This document shows positions 27,120 to 36,782 of a stretch of 64,000 nt of DNA, piece after piece; the stretch's first letter is position 1, and each line of letters begins with the position of its first letter. Position numbers and translations under genes: made by a program. The notes under the pieces were generated by a model. It ran no database searches, was not told where the DNA came from, and was given only the letters and a program-made list of their open reading frames with translations. This DNA comes from Nitrosopumilus sp. (GTDB taxonomy: Archaea; Thermoproteota; Nitrososphaeria; Nitrososphaerales; Nitrosopumilaceae). Location: positions 276,986 through 340,985 of the forward strand of contig NZ_JAILWC010000003.1 of assembly GCF_025699125.1 (NCBI RefSeq), read 5' to 3'.

Positions 27120-28679
27120 TTATTCAGTAGCTGCTTTAATGAATTCGCCTGGATTTTTACCTCTACCTGCAGGCAAATTTGTTATTCCGCCATTCAAACT
27201 TTGAGTGACTATTCCTTTACTTGCTAGTACCTGTGCAGTCATAAGCGAAGTATTTCCAGCCATACATACTAACAACGATTTTCCTTTAGAACCGTCTAGT
27301 TCTTTATCTAATTCATCTGGGATTTGTTGTGTTGATAATAACTCGTTGATAGTTCTTGCTTTAGGTACAGAAATTTTTGATTTATCCACACCTAATGATT
27401 TTGCAATCATCTCAATTCCTTCTTCTTTAGGAGTGTATTGTGTATGCACCCAGATAATTCTATCATAGTCATTAACTGTTGATGATGCATCTTCTAATGA
27501 AACGGTCATTGGAATCTTATTTTTTGAAATTTGCTCAAAATTCTTTTTATATTTTCCAATTCCATCAGCTACTATTATTACAAATTTTTTATTAATTCCT
27601 GAACTTGCCATCTGCATTGCAGCAAATAATTCTAGTGCTGTACTTTCTCCTATGTCATGACCCTTATCTACAAAAAACTTCAAAAGGAATTTTGCCTTTT
27701 CAAAATCCACTTCATGCTCTGCAGCATATGTATCTGGTTTGTATAATGACAAGCCCGTAGCTTTTGCCTTAGTTCTAATTCCTGCGACATCTTGACCTGG
27801 ACTAGGAAAGACAACATGTATTGATTTTTTTTCATATTTTTCAGTCATGTATTGACTCAAACCTCCAGATGTACCACCAGTTCCAAATGAACAAATAATT
27901 TGATAATTTTCCAATGAATCTCCATTTTCATGCAATTGCTGATCAATCTCTTTCGCAGTTACAGTTCTATGTATATCGATATTCAATTTGTTATCATATT
28001 GTTCTGGACAGAATAAATCATAAATTTTTGCAAGAAACCTTGCCAAATTTATGATATCTTGTTTTGCCAATAATTTCTCAATTTCTTGAATATTTATGTC
28101 AAAAATTTCGGGATTAAATCCTAGTTCTGATAACTGTGATCTGATGTTTCCTGCAGTTGCTTTTGCAGCTAACTCATCTGCTTTATTTTCCATTCCTGGT
28201 GCTGGACAAATATCCATATCTAAATCCATAATTCGAATGTTTTCGTTTCTTAATTCTTTGAAGACTCCTTCTTGTAATTTTCTTGATACGAGTGCAACTA
28301 CTTTCATTCCTATCTTTGATAATTGCCCAAGTGCTATTCCAAAATTTCCTGAAGTAGCTTCAATCACTGTTTGATTTCCTTTTAGTCTACCAGAAATTAT
28401 TGCATCATGAATGATATGAGCAGCAGCTCTTACTTTGATTGAACCACTTAGTAATGTAGAATCAAATTTCCCATAAACTTTCAAATTATCATCAAGATCT
28501 AATTTGTAGACACTTTTGGCACATTCTTTGAAATCTTCTGTAAGATCAACTAATGGTGTTGGGTTGACAACCTTTGTTTCTTCTATGTGAGGTATTTTAT
28601 TCCATATTTCTTGTTCAAATTTTTGCAGTAGTGTATTGTCAACGTTGTTACTTTGATTTTCGTTCAATTTTCTCTTCAA
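27120..28679 (-). CDS. PLP-dependent enzyme (fold type II) fused to a rhodanese-like domain
   Basis: A 519-residue fusion. Residues about 40-390 are a cysteine synthase/cystathionine beta-synthase-type PLP enzyme: the Lys in LSGSIKVRAA, the substrate loop ATSGNFGIALG, and the phosphate cradle GTGGTSGGLSQY. The last 130 residues look like a rhodanese domain whose Cys lies in LLVCMAGNTSLMTAQVLASKG, followed by LNGGITNLP. The likely role is in sulfur transfer, with the PLP part acting on O-acyl-serine or cysteine and the rhodanese part carrying persulfide. The exact substrate is unknown. The ASCH gene follows within 3 bases. Confidence 0.8.
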   Translation of the reverse strand: MKRKLNENQSNNVDNTLLQKFEQEIWNKIPHIEETKVVNPTPLVDLTEDFKECAKSVYKLDLDDNLKVYGKFDSTLLSGSIKVRAAAHIIHDAIISGRLKGNQTVIEATSGNFGIALGQLSKIGMKVVALVSRKLQEGVFKELRNENIRIMDLDMDICPAPGMENKADELAAKATAGNIRSQLSELGFNPEIFDINIQEIEKLLAKQDIINLARFLAKIYDLFCPEQYDNKLNIDIHRTVTAKEIDQQLHENGDSLENYQIICSFGTGGTSGGLSQYMTEKYEKKSIHVVFPSPGQDVAGIRTKAKATGLSLYKPDTYAAEHEVDFEKAKFLLKFFVDKGHDIGESTALELFAAMQMASSGINKKFVIIVADGIGKYKKNFEQISKNKIPMTVSLEDASSTVNDYDRIIWVHTQYTPKEEGIEMIAKSLGVDKSKISVPKARTINELLSTQQIPDELDKELDGSKGKSLLVCMAGNTSLMTAQVLASKGIVTQSLNGGITNLPAGRGKNPGEFIKAATE

Positions 28680-28745
28680 TCTGTCTCGTCTGTAATCTCA
28701 TATAAAATATCTCATAGGAAAAATAGTGGGAATTCAATTTTTCAT

Positions 28746-30308
28746 TTACACATTTAAAATTCCAATTACTTTACTTGGAATATCTTTGAGTCTACTTACA
28801 GCCATTGTTTTTTCATAACCCAAACGTTTTAGATTATTTGCTATTGTGGTTGCTCTTACAGTATTCGGACCTAGGCCTAAAGAGATCATATTGATGCCTA
28901 ATCCTTTGAACTGCTTTGTCATAATTCTGACTGCATTTGGATCTGAAGGCTCTCCATCTGTTAATGTCAAAAAAATATCTGGCCTTTTTGACTGTAAAAT
29001 TGGGAACATTTTATCATAGACTTCTGCTAGTGGCGTTGACCCATTGGCAACTATTTGAGCTAATCTTTTTGCGGTAATATTATTCCATTTAACATTATCT
29101 GGTTTTACAGACCAGCAAACTACAGATCTGTTTTCTGTACTAAATGCATAAACTGCAAACTTTACTTTAAGATAAGATAAAACTTCACAAAGGGCTAATG
29201 TTGCTTTTTTATATTCTATGGCATCTGATGCAATACTTGAAGAATGGTCCAATAATATTACAATTTTTGTTTTAATGGATTTTTTTTCATCTGTAAAAAA
29301 TGGTTCATTTCCATCAATGTAATTTTCTTCATCAAATTCATCTCCAGTTCTTAGATGTTGTTCTTTCCAACCTGTTTTCCATTCCTTAAATCTCATTTTT
29401 AGTCCATTTATCAAACTCATGTCAAAAATTACTGTTTCATCTACATTTTTTGTAGAAGGCGTTTGAACTCCTATTGGTTCTGGATTCAAACCTTTGTTTT
29501 CTGTTTTTTCATTTTCATCTAGTAATACTTTGTATTCATCATAGACATTGTCTCCTTTTATTATTGATGCTGGATCAATTGAACCAAAATCGCCTTCTTT
29601 GTTTTTTGAAATTATTTTTAAAACTTTTAACAGTTCTTCTTCTGAAAGTGCCATCCCTGCTTTCATAAAAGGCAATGAAATTGGAATTGTTAAGAGTGAA
29701 TCGATATCTAAAATTTTAATTATTTCACTTATTTTCTCTTCAAGCCATTCGGTGTCATGGTTTTCTTCGATTGCTTTATTGACAATTTTTTTCCCAAATA
29801 CAGCGGCTTTTTTAATTTGTTCAAACTGACTTGATTGGATTTCGCCTTTTATTGTGCCAAACATGAAATATTGATAAAATGCCTCTACAATCCTTGCTTT
29901 TCCATAAACCGTATGCAGCTGAGGTCTTGCTACAAGCATGTATGTATAATTGAAGATGATCTCATCATCCATTCCTTTCCAAATTTCTCTACCCAGTCTT
30001 TCAACTCTTTGTGTTTCCAATGTGTTTAGAATAAATCCAAATGCATGATCATTGCTGAGAATTTTCTTGCAAAATTTTATTCTCATTGCTTCATACCATA
30101 ACGATGTTCTAAATTGACGATACTTTTGAAAATCATTGCCTATTCTTTTCTCAAGCGGAGTCAGGATTACTCTGTTCTCATTTAATCTAGTTCTTGTTTC
30201 TACTTTGTCTGAAATTTCAACAATTATGTTGTCTTTCTCAGACCATCTTCTTACAAGAAAAGTGGCAATCTCTACAATCGATTCTGTCTGGAGTTGAATT
30301 GCTTGCAT
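28746..30308 (-). CDS. VWA-domain protein (CoxE/NorD/CobT-like)
   Basis: A 520-residue protein with a C-terminal von Willebrand A domain whose MIDAS residues are visible (LLDHSSSIAS = DxSxS; later NGSTPLAEVY and LTDGEPSDPN). The N-terminal 330 residues are helical and charged, with no membrane segment. Such proteins pair with MoxR-type AAA+ ATPases to insert metals or remodel cofactor enzymes. Its start abuts the stop of the upstream MoxR gene (30308/30309), so the two form an operon. The client is unknown; a metalloenzyme such as a copper oxidase would fit this organism. Confidence 0.85.
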   Translation of the reverse strand: MQAIQLQTESIVEIATFLVRRWSEKDNIIVEISDKVETRTRLNENRVILTPLEKRIGNDFQKYRQFRTSLWYEAMRIKFCKKILSNDHAFGFILNTLETQRVERLGREIWKGMDDEIIFNYTYMLVARPQLHTVYGKARIVEAFYQYFMFGTIKGEIQSSQFEQIKKAAVFGKKIVNKAIEENHDTEWLEEKISEIIKILDIDSLLTIPISLPFMKAGMALSEEELLKVLKIISKNKEGDFGSIDPASIIKGDNVYDEYKVLLDENEKTENKGLNPEPIGVQTPSTKNVDETVIFDMSLINGLKMRFKEWKTGWKEQHLRTGDEFDEENYIDGNEPFFTDEKKSIKTKIVILLDHSSSIASDAIEYKKATLALCEVLSYLKVKFAVYAFSTENRSVVCWSVKPDNVKWNNITAKRLAQIVANGSTPLAEVYDKMFPILQSKRPDIFLTLTDGEPSDPNAVRIMTKQFKGLGINMISLGLGPNTVRATTIANNLKRLGYEKTMAVSRLKDIPSKVIGILNV

Positions 30309-31103
30309 TTAATTCCCAAACATCGACGTTATGATGTCACTTACTTTTTGATATTCTATATTTCCCCATTGTGTGTAAACATTCCCAAAAACAAATTTTG
30401 CTGCCTCTTTACTAGACATTCCCTTGTCTAACAATTTTGCAAATGCAATGGTTTCCCTCAGACTAGGAGAATAAAACAATTCTTCAACTGCAGCTGCTTG
30501 TCTGAGTGTATTTGCTAATTTTATTGCCTGAATAATTTCTGATTCATGTTCTCCAGAAACATGTTTTTTTACAATCTCTAATTCTATATCTTCTGGAGGA
30601 TATTCTAATCTAATTCTTACTGGGAATCTGCTTAGTATTTGAGGTGGCAGTTCTTTTGTTCCGCTATGAGTTAATGGATTGATTGTTCCAATCACAAACC
30701 AGTTTTCTTTAGCTTTGATTAGTTCCCCTGTTGATTCTTTTAGTACAATTTGTCGTCTATCATCTAATGCTTCATCCAGTCTAAGCAAAACATCTGCCTC
30801 TGCTGCATTTATCTCATCTAAATATAGTGTATTTCCTTCTCTCATAGATTTTATCAAAACTCCTTCATCAAAAGTGACAGTTCCATCAGTAAGCGTCTTT
30901 GAGCCTACCAAATGACTTTCTCTTGTTCTTAGGCTGAAATTAATTGATTGTAAATTCATATTTTTGCTTTGAGCAAAATCTCTGACAAGCGATGTTTTTC
31001 CGGTTCCCTTGGGTCCTATAATAAGAACAAAAAGACCTGCTTCAAATGCCTTGTTTAAAATCTGGATTGAATCATTCCAATCAAGATATTGAACTTCTTC
31101 CAA
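30309..31103 (-). CDS. MoxR-type AAA+ ATPase (NorQ/CbbQ/GvpN group)
   Basis: A 264-residue AAA+ ATPase. Walker A is GPKGTGKTS, Walker B LYLDEINAA, sensor 1 FVIGTINP, and the arginine finger region LSRFPVRIRLEYP. It is the partner of the following VWA protein, with which it is directly joined. MoxR/VWA pairs act as chaperones for metal centre assembly. A TATA-like sequence (tttaaacaatattt on the minus strand) lies upstream of the start. Confidence 0.9.
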   Translation of the reverse strand: MEEVQYLDWNDSIQILNKAFEAGLFVLIIGPKGTGKTSLVRDFAQSKNMNLQSINFSLRTRESHLVGSKTLTDGTVTFDEGVLIKSMREGNTLYLDEINAAEADVLLRLDEALDDRRQIVLKESTGELIKAKENWFVIGTINPLTHSGTKELPPQILSRFPVRIRLEYPPEDIELEIVKKHVSGEHESEIIQAIKLANTLRQAAAVEELFYSPSLRETIAFAKLLDKGMSSKEAAKFVFGNVYTQWGNIEYQKVSDIITSMFGN

Positions 31104-31143
31104 AGTACGTTTTCATTGATTTAAACAATATTTAATATTAGAT

Positions 31144-32601
31144 CTATTTTCCAAATGCTTCTACTTTTGTAAAAGCTTCATCAAGTCTTTGATGTAATGT
31201 CTTATTCCATTCATCAAAACCAGACGGATCTTTTGGATAATTATAATAATGTTCTACTAACCATTGGTTTTGTTTTGATGTGTATCTTAATCCATCTGCA
31301 ACTGTTTTGTTCATTGCACCTCTAATGATCATTCCAATTTTTCCTAATCCTGTAAAATCTGGATGTTCTCCTTTACTAATTGCTTCAACATCAAGATTTC
31401 CCAAAAAGTGTTTCATCCCATAACTGATCTGCTCGTTAGTCATCTGTTGCACTAGTCTTCTAAAGAGTTCAAGACCTGCGGTTTTGTATCCATATTCTTT
31501 GATGTAGTCAAGATTGTATTGCCAAAGACTAGCTTCTGAAACATCATTTGCTTGTAGTGCTTGGGCAACATTATTTCCTAAAATTGTTCCTGCAATTAAT
31601 GCTGGTCCAATTCCTCCTGCATCAATTGGTTTTGGCATCCATGCAGAATCTCCAACCATCATATAGCCACCTGAAACCATACAATCATTTTGTCGTCTAA
31701 CTGACACTTGGAAAACTCCTGAGTTATTGTTAATGTCTTGAGGATCTTCAGATAGTTTTGGATTTTTAATAGCTATGTTTCTTGCAAGATACTCTTTCAT
31801 TAATGATTCGACATTATCTTTTTTCCCCAATCTCTTGTTTCTTTTATCTAGCAGTGATTTCTCTACTCCTAAACCAATATTCACTTTGTTTTCTGCTTTA
31901 GGAAATACCCATCCATATCCTCCCGGTGCAATGTCTTGGTCTAAATGAATAATACAATAATTCGGATCAAATTCTGAGAGATCTTTCTGTCCTGGCTCAA
32001 AATACATAATGTATCTCCCTGTTGACTCTAAATCTCGTCTGTCTATTCTCTTTTCCACTTTGGTTGAGTTCTGAAGTCCATTTCTCAGCATAGATGTAAC
32101 ACCTGTGGCATCAATTACAATTTTTGCTGTTTTTTTGAAAGGTTGTTTTGTTTTATTGTCAATTCCTTGAACTCCTACTACTTGTTGACCATCATAAACT
32201 AGACCCGTAAGATTAATTTCATATTGAAAATCAATTCCCATTTTTCTACATCTTTCATTTTGAATTTCAGGAAGTTTTTGACGATTTAGCATATATCCTG
32301 CACCATCAAATGGAATGGCAGTTTCTTTGTCTGGCGAAAATGCCATTACCCCCTTTACGTCATGCTCAATTTCGGGTTTTGTCCACTTGACCTTGATTCG
32401 ATCTGACATGTAATCTACAGCTTCTTTAGAACAAGCATCTCCACATACCCAACCTGCTAATGATTTTCTACCAGGTAAAAATTCTGTATTTCTATCAACA
32501 ACCAAAATTTTTGCATTTTGATTCGAATAATGAGAAACAGCTTGGGCTGTAATTGTACCTGCAAGACCTCCTCCTGCAATTATAACGTCATAATCTACCA
32601 C
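31144..32601 (-). CDS. Geranylgeranyl reductase family FAD protein
   Basis: A 485-residue flavoprotein. The dinucleotide-binding motif GGGLAGTITAQ starts at residue 10. The family motifs YxWxFP-like GGYGWVFPKA and GDSAWMPKPIDAGGIGPALIAG follow. Such enzymes saturate the geranylgeranyl chains of archaeal membrane lipids or menaquinones. Two cysteines (WVCGDACSKEA) early in the chain are characteristic of archaeal members. It stands apart from the MoxR gene by about 40 bases. Confidence 0.85.
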   Translation of the reverse strand: MVDYDVIIAGGGLAGTITAQAVSHYSNQNAKILVVDRNTEFLPGRKSLAGWVCGDACSKEAVDYMSDRIKVKWTKPEIEHDVKGVMAFSPDKETAIPFDGAGYMLNRQKLPEIQNERCRKMGIDFQYEINLTGLVYDGQQVVGVQGIDNKTKQPFKKTAKIVIDATGVTSMLRNGLQNSTKVEKRIDRRDLESTGRYIMYFEPGQKDLSEFDPNYCIIHLDQDIAPGGYGWVFPKAENKVNIGLGVEKSLLDKRNKRLGKKDNVESLMKEYLARNIAIKNPKLSEDPQDINNNSGVFQVSVRRQNDCMVSGGYMMVGDSAWMPKPIDAGGIGPALIAGTILGNNVAQALQANDVSEASLWQYNLDYIKEYGYKTAGLELFRRLVQQMTNEQISYGMKHFLGNLDVEAISKGEHPDFTGLGKIGMIIRGAMNKTVADGLRYTSKQNQWLVEHYYNYPKDPSGFDEWNKTLHQRLDEAFTKVEAFGK

Positions 32602-32786
32602 GATAATTCGGTCCGTCTATCCGTATTTAAAATAATACCATGATGATGTGTGTGGATCTAATGTTGTATTTTTGATCGATTAAAATGGGGTCGGTTCGTC
32701 GCGGCGTCTTCATAGCTTTAACTCAGACTGGAGCGGCTGTTATTTCCTCATTCCCAAATTGAATTACTCCGTCATTCCTATTTAAT
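32602..32786. other. Intergenic region with possible C/D-box sRNA
   Basis: No gene is seen here. It is GC-richer than its surroundings at about 32690-32740. On the minus strand it reads ATGAGGA, then CTGA, then ATGAAGA, then CCGA over about 60 bases, the order C, D', C', D of an archaeal C/D-box guide RNA. The boxes are imperfect, so this is only a candidate. Confidence 0.3.
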
Positions 32787-33212
32787 CTAGGTGGCAATTT
32801 GAAAAATTTCTGTAAATGTTTTGACAGTCTCTTTTTTGTTGTAAATCGGTGTGTGAATTTTTATTTTTACTGTGTCTTTTTCTCTAATTACGACATTTCC
32901 TTTGATTAGTTCTTGTTTGTCTAATCTCATGTGAAATCTAGAATCTACTGTTCTTTCTTCAATCTCTTCAATTAACTCGTTGATTTGCTGATGAGAGAGC
33001 AGTCCTAAAAGTTTCCTTATAAAATTCTCAGCCTCTTTTTTTACAATTTTTGCATTTAACATGATGATTGGATTCTCAAAGTATCCTGTGGTTTCCTGAA
33101 TTGTGAAATCTTCTTTTTTTAGATTTAGTAATTCAAACGCTTGGAATATTTTTGAAATATCCTCTGTTGCATGTACAATTACGTCAACTGTTACTTCAAT
33201 TTTGTCAATCAT
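32787..33212 (-). CDS. RNA-binding protein of the archaeal exosome-subunit-like family (PF01877 type)
   Basis: A 141-residue protein with the pattern IEVTVDVIVHATEDISKIFQAF ... LNAKIVKKEAENFIRKLLGLL ... HMRLDKQELIKGN. This matches the small archaeal RNA-binding family often encoded next to ribosomal genes and annotated as an exosome-related subunit. It lies downstream of rps3ae on the same strand with 26 bases between. The assignment is by overall pattern, as no catalytic site is present. Confidence 0.72.
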   Translation of the reverse strand: MIDKIEVTVDVIVHATEDISKIFQAFELLNLKKEDFTIQETTGYFENPIIMLNAKIVKKEAENFIRKLLGLLSHQQINELIEEIEERTVDSRFHMRLDKQELIKGNVVIREKDTVKIKIHTPIYNKKETVKTFTEIFQIAT

Positions 33213-33238
33213 AATTGTAAAAGAATTACTTGGGTTAA

Positions 33239-33850
33239 TTATGCTTCAAGTAACACTGTTTCTTTATCTGCCGTTCTGATGAGTTTTACTTTCTCAAGAC
33301 CTACATGTCTTACTCTGATAACTTTCTTAAATGCTGCCATGATATCCGAATTGATCTTGCTATAACAAGTTGCTTGGACAAACTGCTCGATTGTCATTTC
33401 TGGAACTGTCTTGTTAATTACATCTCTTGCAATCAATCTAAGAGCGTGTTTTCTAGATGTGTTTAATTGTCTATGGGTTAGGGCAATAACTTTGATTCTG
33501 AAGATATAACCGTCTTTTGTTTTAATATCTATGATGAAATTAATTTTTGATGAACCACGTCTAACTAAACTTCGTAAAAATTCTTTTGAATATTCAAATC
33601 TCTTGAAAATTGTTGTTGCCTTGTCACCATCAACCTTGTCAATTTGAAAATAAATTTTGTATTGGTGTTGTGATGGATCTCCTTTCAAAATATCATAGAG
33701 TGTAACTTCTAAAACTCTACCTGATGCATTTTCATCATCAGTAATTGGGACATAAGCAATTGGTACGTTGTTAAATGAATCTGGAGCATTAACAGTGATC
33801 CACCGTTTTTCTCTCCACTTGTCTTTTACTCGACCTTTTCTACGTGCCAA
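33239..33850 (-). CDS. rps3ae: 30S ribosomal protein S3Ae (eS1)
   Basis: A 203-residue ribosomal protein specific to archaea and eukaryotes. Conserved stretches are KDKWREKRWITVNAP, RVLEVTLYDILKGDPSQHQYK and the C-terminal VRHVGLEKVKLIR. It lies in a minus-strand run with serS, pcc1, recJ and rps15 upstream. The start ATG 33850 is 40 bases after the serS stop. Confidence 0.95.
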   Translation of the reverse strand: MARRKGRVKDKWREKRWITVNAPDSFNNVPIAYVPITDDENASGRVLEVTLYDILKGDPSQHQYKIYFQIDKVDGDKATTIFKRFEYSKEFLRSLVRRGSSKINFIIDIKTKDGYIFRIKVIALTHRQLNTSRKHALRLIARDVINKTVPEMTIEQFVQATCYSKINSDIMAAFKKVIRVRHVGLEKVKLIRTADKETVLLEA

Positions 33851-33890
33851 TTATTATCGACCTTTGAACCCAAAATATAAGGGTATGTCA

Positions 33891-35156
33891 CTAGATCTCT
33901 TTCTGATTTCCCATGTAACTCTGCAAAACATAAGGAATTTTGATGTGTCCATCTTTTGTTTGGAAATTCTCCATAATTGCTACCAAAATTCTAGTTGTGG
34001 CAATTAGAGTGCTATTTAGCGTGTGCAAGTATTGCGTGTCTTCATTTGTTTTATCTCTAAATCTTATTTTCAATCTTCTTGCTTGATAATCCAAACAGTT
34101 TGAGCAAGATACGATCTCTCTATAGGCATTTTGTCCTGCCATCCACGCTTCAATATCGTATGTTTTTGCTGAAACTTTTCCCATGTCTCCAGTTGACAGC
34201 AGCATTACTCTGTATGGGATTTCCAAGCTTTGATAAAATTCTTCAGCAACTGATATCATTTTTTCATGTTCATTCCAAGAGTCTTCAGGTCTTGAAAAGA
34301 CAAATTGTTCAATTTTATCAAATTGATGTACTCTGAAAATTCCCTTCTGATCTCTGCCATGCGCTCCAGCTTCTTTTCTAAAACATGGGCTGATTCCTGC
34401 ATATCTTAAAGGTAAATCTTTTCCTTCTATGATTTCTTTTGAATGCATTGCCGCCATTGCATGTTCTGATGTTCCAATCATGTAAAGATCCTCATCTTCA
34501 ACTTTGTAAATTACTTCTTCAAAATCATCTGCAATTACTGCTCCCTCCATTGATTCCCGATTAATCATATATGGTGGTTGAACAAGCGAATATTCTTTTT
34601 TTGCAAGAAAATTTAGTCCATAGTGAATTAATGACTGATTGAGTCTTACAAGATCATTTTTTAGATAATAGAATCTAGCTCCTGCTACTTTAGCTGCCCT
34701 TTCAAGATCAACCAAATCTAAATTTTCAGAAATATCTATATGATCATTTATTTTAAAATTAAAATTTGGTATCTTTCCCCATTTTCTAATTTCTATATTG
34801 GAACTTTCATCTATGCCTACGGGAACTGATTTATCGACAAGATTTGGAATAGTTAGTGCTAATTTTGAATAGTATTTTTCAATACTTTCTTGTTCTGATT
34901 CTAATTCAGAAAGTTTAGCTGAAACATTTTTCATTTCTTTTAAAATTCCTGATGCATCTTCTCCTTTCTTCTTTTTTAGTGAAATCTCCAATGCTACTTG
35001 ATTTTTCTTTTTTCTCAATTCATCTGTTTTAAGAATAAATTCCCGCCTTTTTTGATCAGATTTTATCAATCCGTTCAAATCAAATTCTACTGATCTTGCT
35101 TTGAGCATATCTTGAATAATTTGAGGATTTTCTTTGATTAATTTTGGATCTAACAT
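33891..35156 (-). CDS. serS: Seryl-tRNA synthetase (class II)
   Basis: A 421-residue enzyme that charges tRNA-Ser. The N-terminal coiled-coil arm is clear (LRKKKNQVALEISLKKKKGE ... LSELESEQESIEKYY). Class II motifs: motif 2 around PLRYAGISPCFRKEAGAHGRDQKGIFRVHQFDKIEQ (in pieces) and motif 3 near the C-terminus. It is the common bacterial-type SerRS rather than the rare methanogen form. Its start overlaps the pcc1 stop by one base (TAATG). Confidence 0.95.
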   Translation of the reverse strand: MLDPKLIKENPQIIQDMLKARSVEFDLNGLIKSDQKRREFILKTDELRKKKNQVALEISLKKKKGEDASGILKEMKNVSAKLSELESEQESIEKYYSKLALTIPNLVDKSVPVGIDESSNIEIRKWGKIPNFNFKINDHIDISENLDLVDLERAAKVAGARFYYLKNDLVRLNQSLIHYGLNFLAKKEYSLVQPPYMINRESMEGAVIADDFEEVIYKVEDEDLYMIGTSEHAMAAMHSKEIIEGKDLPLRYAGISPCFRKEAGAHGRDQKGIFRVHQFDKIEQFVFSRPEDSWNEHEKMISVAEEFYQSLEIPYRVMLLSTGDMGKVSAKTYDIEAWMAGQNAYREIVSCSNCLDYQARRLKIRFRDKTNEDTQYLHTLNSTLIATTRILVAIMENFQTKDGHIKIPYVLQSYMGNQKEI

Positions 35157-35398
35157 TATTCTATCACCTTTAATGATACTTGTATATGCTCAACTACTTC
35201 ATCAATTGTCCCAATAAGTTGTTTCATATTCTTCTTACTTTCAAAATTAAAAACTAGTTTGTTATCAATATTTTCAACATAAAGACTCAATCCTTCTGGA
35301 AAATTTACATTATCTGGTTCTAGTGCTTTTTTGATAGTTTCAGCCTTTTCTTTAGATATGTTATTGAGTACTACTTTTACTTGGCATGTTAACGACAT
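35156..35398 (-). CDS. pcc1: KEOPS subunit Pcc1
   Basis: An 80-residue protein with the Pcc1 pattern: short strand, helix (SKEKAETIKKALEPDNVNFPEG), strand (SLYVENIDNKLVFNFES), then a C-terminal helix (MKQLIGTIDEVVEHIQVSLKVI). Pcc1 dimerises KEOPS and helps bind tRNA. It overlaps recJ by 38 bases and serS by one, so it is in a tight operon. Kae1 and Bud32 are 22 kb away; no Cgi121 is seen in the window. Confidence 0.85.
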   Translation of the reverse strand: MSLTCQVKVVLNNISKEKAETIKKALEPDNVNFPEGLSLYVENIDNKLVFNFESKKNMKQLIGTIDEVVEHIQVSLKVIE

Positions 35399-36782
35399 TT
35401 ACTTCTAAATAATTGAGAAATTCGTCCAATTTGTCTTTAGTTATTTTTGCGCCTGCTGCTGCATTATGTCCTCCACCAATACCGTCAAATTTCTCAGCAC
35501 CTGTTCTCATTATTTCGCTGAGGTTGATATCTGAATTACAACTAAAAGATTTTCTTGATGAGAACTTTATTGTATTTTCTTCTCCCTTTGTTCTCAAAAT
35601 TACGATTTTACCTGAATTTTTTGGAGAGCCTGCAATTAATGATGAGATAGTCCCAGTCATTGTTTCCGGTACTATGTCTTCACCATTTACCATAACACAA
35701 GTTTCACTTTCAGAAATTCGCCATCTTTCATTTGATAATATACTCATGTATTCTCTAATCATTTTTCTATAGTCTGTCAAAATTGATTCTCCTTCCCTTA
35801 GTATCTTATTTCTGTCTCCCATGCATATTGCCATGCCGACACCAGAACGATTGATTCTTCCACAGGAGTTTAACATGGTAGAAAATTCCCTTCCGTCCCT
35901 CAAGAAACTCCTATTGTCTTCTCTTGGAAATGTGTATGTATATCCAATTAATTCTGACATTATCTCAGTAGCATTTTTGCCTGATGTGAATTTAGTAATT
36001 GATTCGATTACCTGTCTTTTTTCCTCTTCGTTTAGTTCTGCTGGAACTCTCCATCTTCCTCCCTCCTTTAACTTGATTCCTGATGAGTTTAGAAGAGAAA
36101 GACATGCATCTCTATTCCAGGTCAATCCTTCAATAAATGGCTGTGAGGTAAATGCAAGTGCATCCGGAAGAGGTCTAGTTTCTCTTCCTACTAATAATAA
36201 ATCTAAATCAATATCCACCAACCCTAGTTCTTTTGCAGTATTTGAAATTTCAAAATTTTTACCAGTAAATGATTTTCTTTCTCCTTGATCTTGTCTGTCA
36301 CCTAATGCTGAAACAACTGCAATGGCAGACAAATCTGAATTTTTTTCATCTAATGCAATTGATGCAAGATATGCCATTCCTCCTGCACAAATCTCTGCTC
36401 CTCCATCAATTCCATATTTCCATGCATTAATGACATTTTGATTATCTATCTCTTTATCTGGAATTTGGTGATGATCTAAAACAATCCAATTATCTCCTAG
36501 TGTAGAATCTAGCTCATTTGCAAAACCTCCTCCTAAATCTGTTACAACATGAAAATCCCTAGAGTCTTTTTTGAAAGATTCAACCACATTTTTACTAAAT
36601 TCTTTTGATGTTCTGACAGTACAATTTGCACCTTCTCTGATTAGAGCTTTAGCAATAATGCTGCCCGATGTAAGTCCGTCGCAATCAATATGGGTTGTAA
36701 CAAAAATTGATTTTTTAGATTTTATACAATCTGAAATTTTATCTTTGAAATATGAAAGTGACTCATCAAGCGATTTTGTCAT
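35361..36782 (-). CDS. recJ: DHH-family RecJ-like phosphoesterase (archaeal RecJ/GAN)
   Basis: A 473-residue single-strand nuclease of the DHH superfamily. Motif I VTTHIDCDGLTSG, motif II VVTDLGGG, motif III VLDHHQIPD, and the DHHA1 C-terminal motif GGGHNAAAGA are all present. Archaeal relatives bind GINS/CMG at the replication fork or act in repair. It starts within the rps15 stop (TAATG) and overlaps pcc1, as in other thaumarchaeal operons linking ribosomal protein S15 and RecJ. Confidence 0.9.
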   Translation of the reverse strand: MTKSLDESLSYFKDKISDCIKSKKSIFVTTHIDCDGLTSGSIIAKALIREGANCTVRTSKEFSKNVVESFKKDSRDFHVVTDLGGGFANELDSTLGDNWIVLDHHQIPDKEIDNQNVINAWKYGIDGGAEICAGGMAYLASIALDEKNSDLSAIAVVSALGDRQDQGERKSFTGKNFEISNTAKELGLVDIDLDLLLVGRETRPLPDALAFTSQPFIEGLTWNRDACLSLLNSSGIKLKEGGRWRVPAELNEEEKRQVIESITKFTSGKNATEIMSELIGYTYTFPREDNRSFLRDGREFSTMLNSCGRINRSGVGMAICMGDRNKILREGESILTDYRKMIREYMSILSNERWRISESETCVMVNGEDIVPETMTGTISSLIAGSPKNSGKIVILRTKGEENTIKFSSRKSFSCNSDINLSEIMRTGAEKFDGIGGGHNAAAGAKITKDKLDEFLNYLEVNVVNMPSKSSTQ

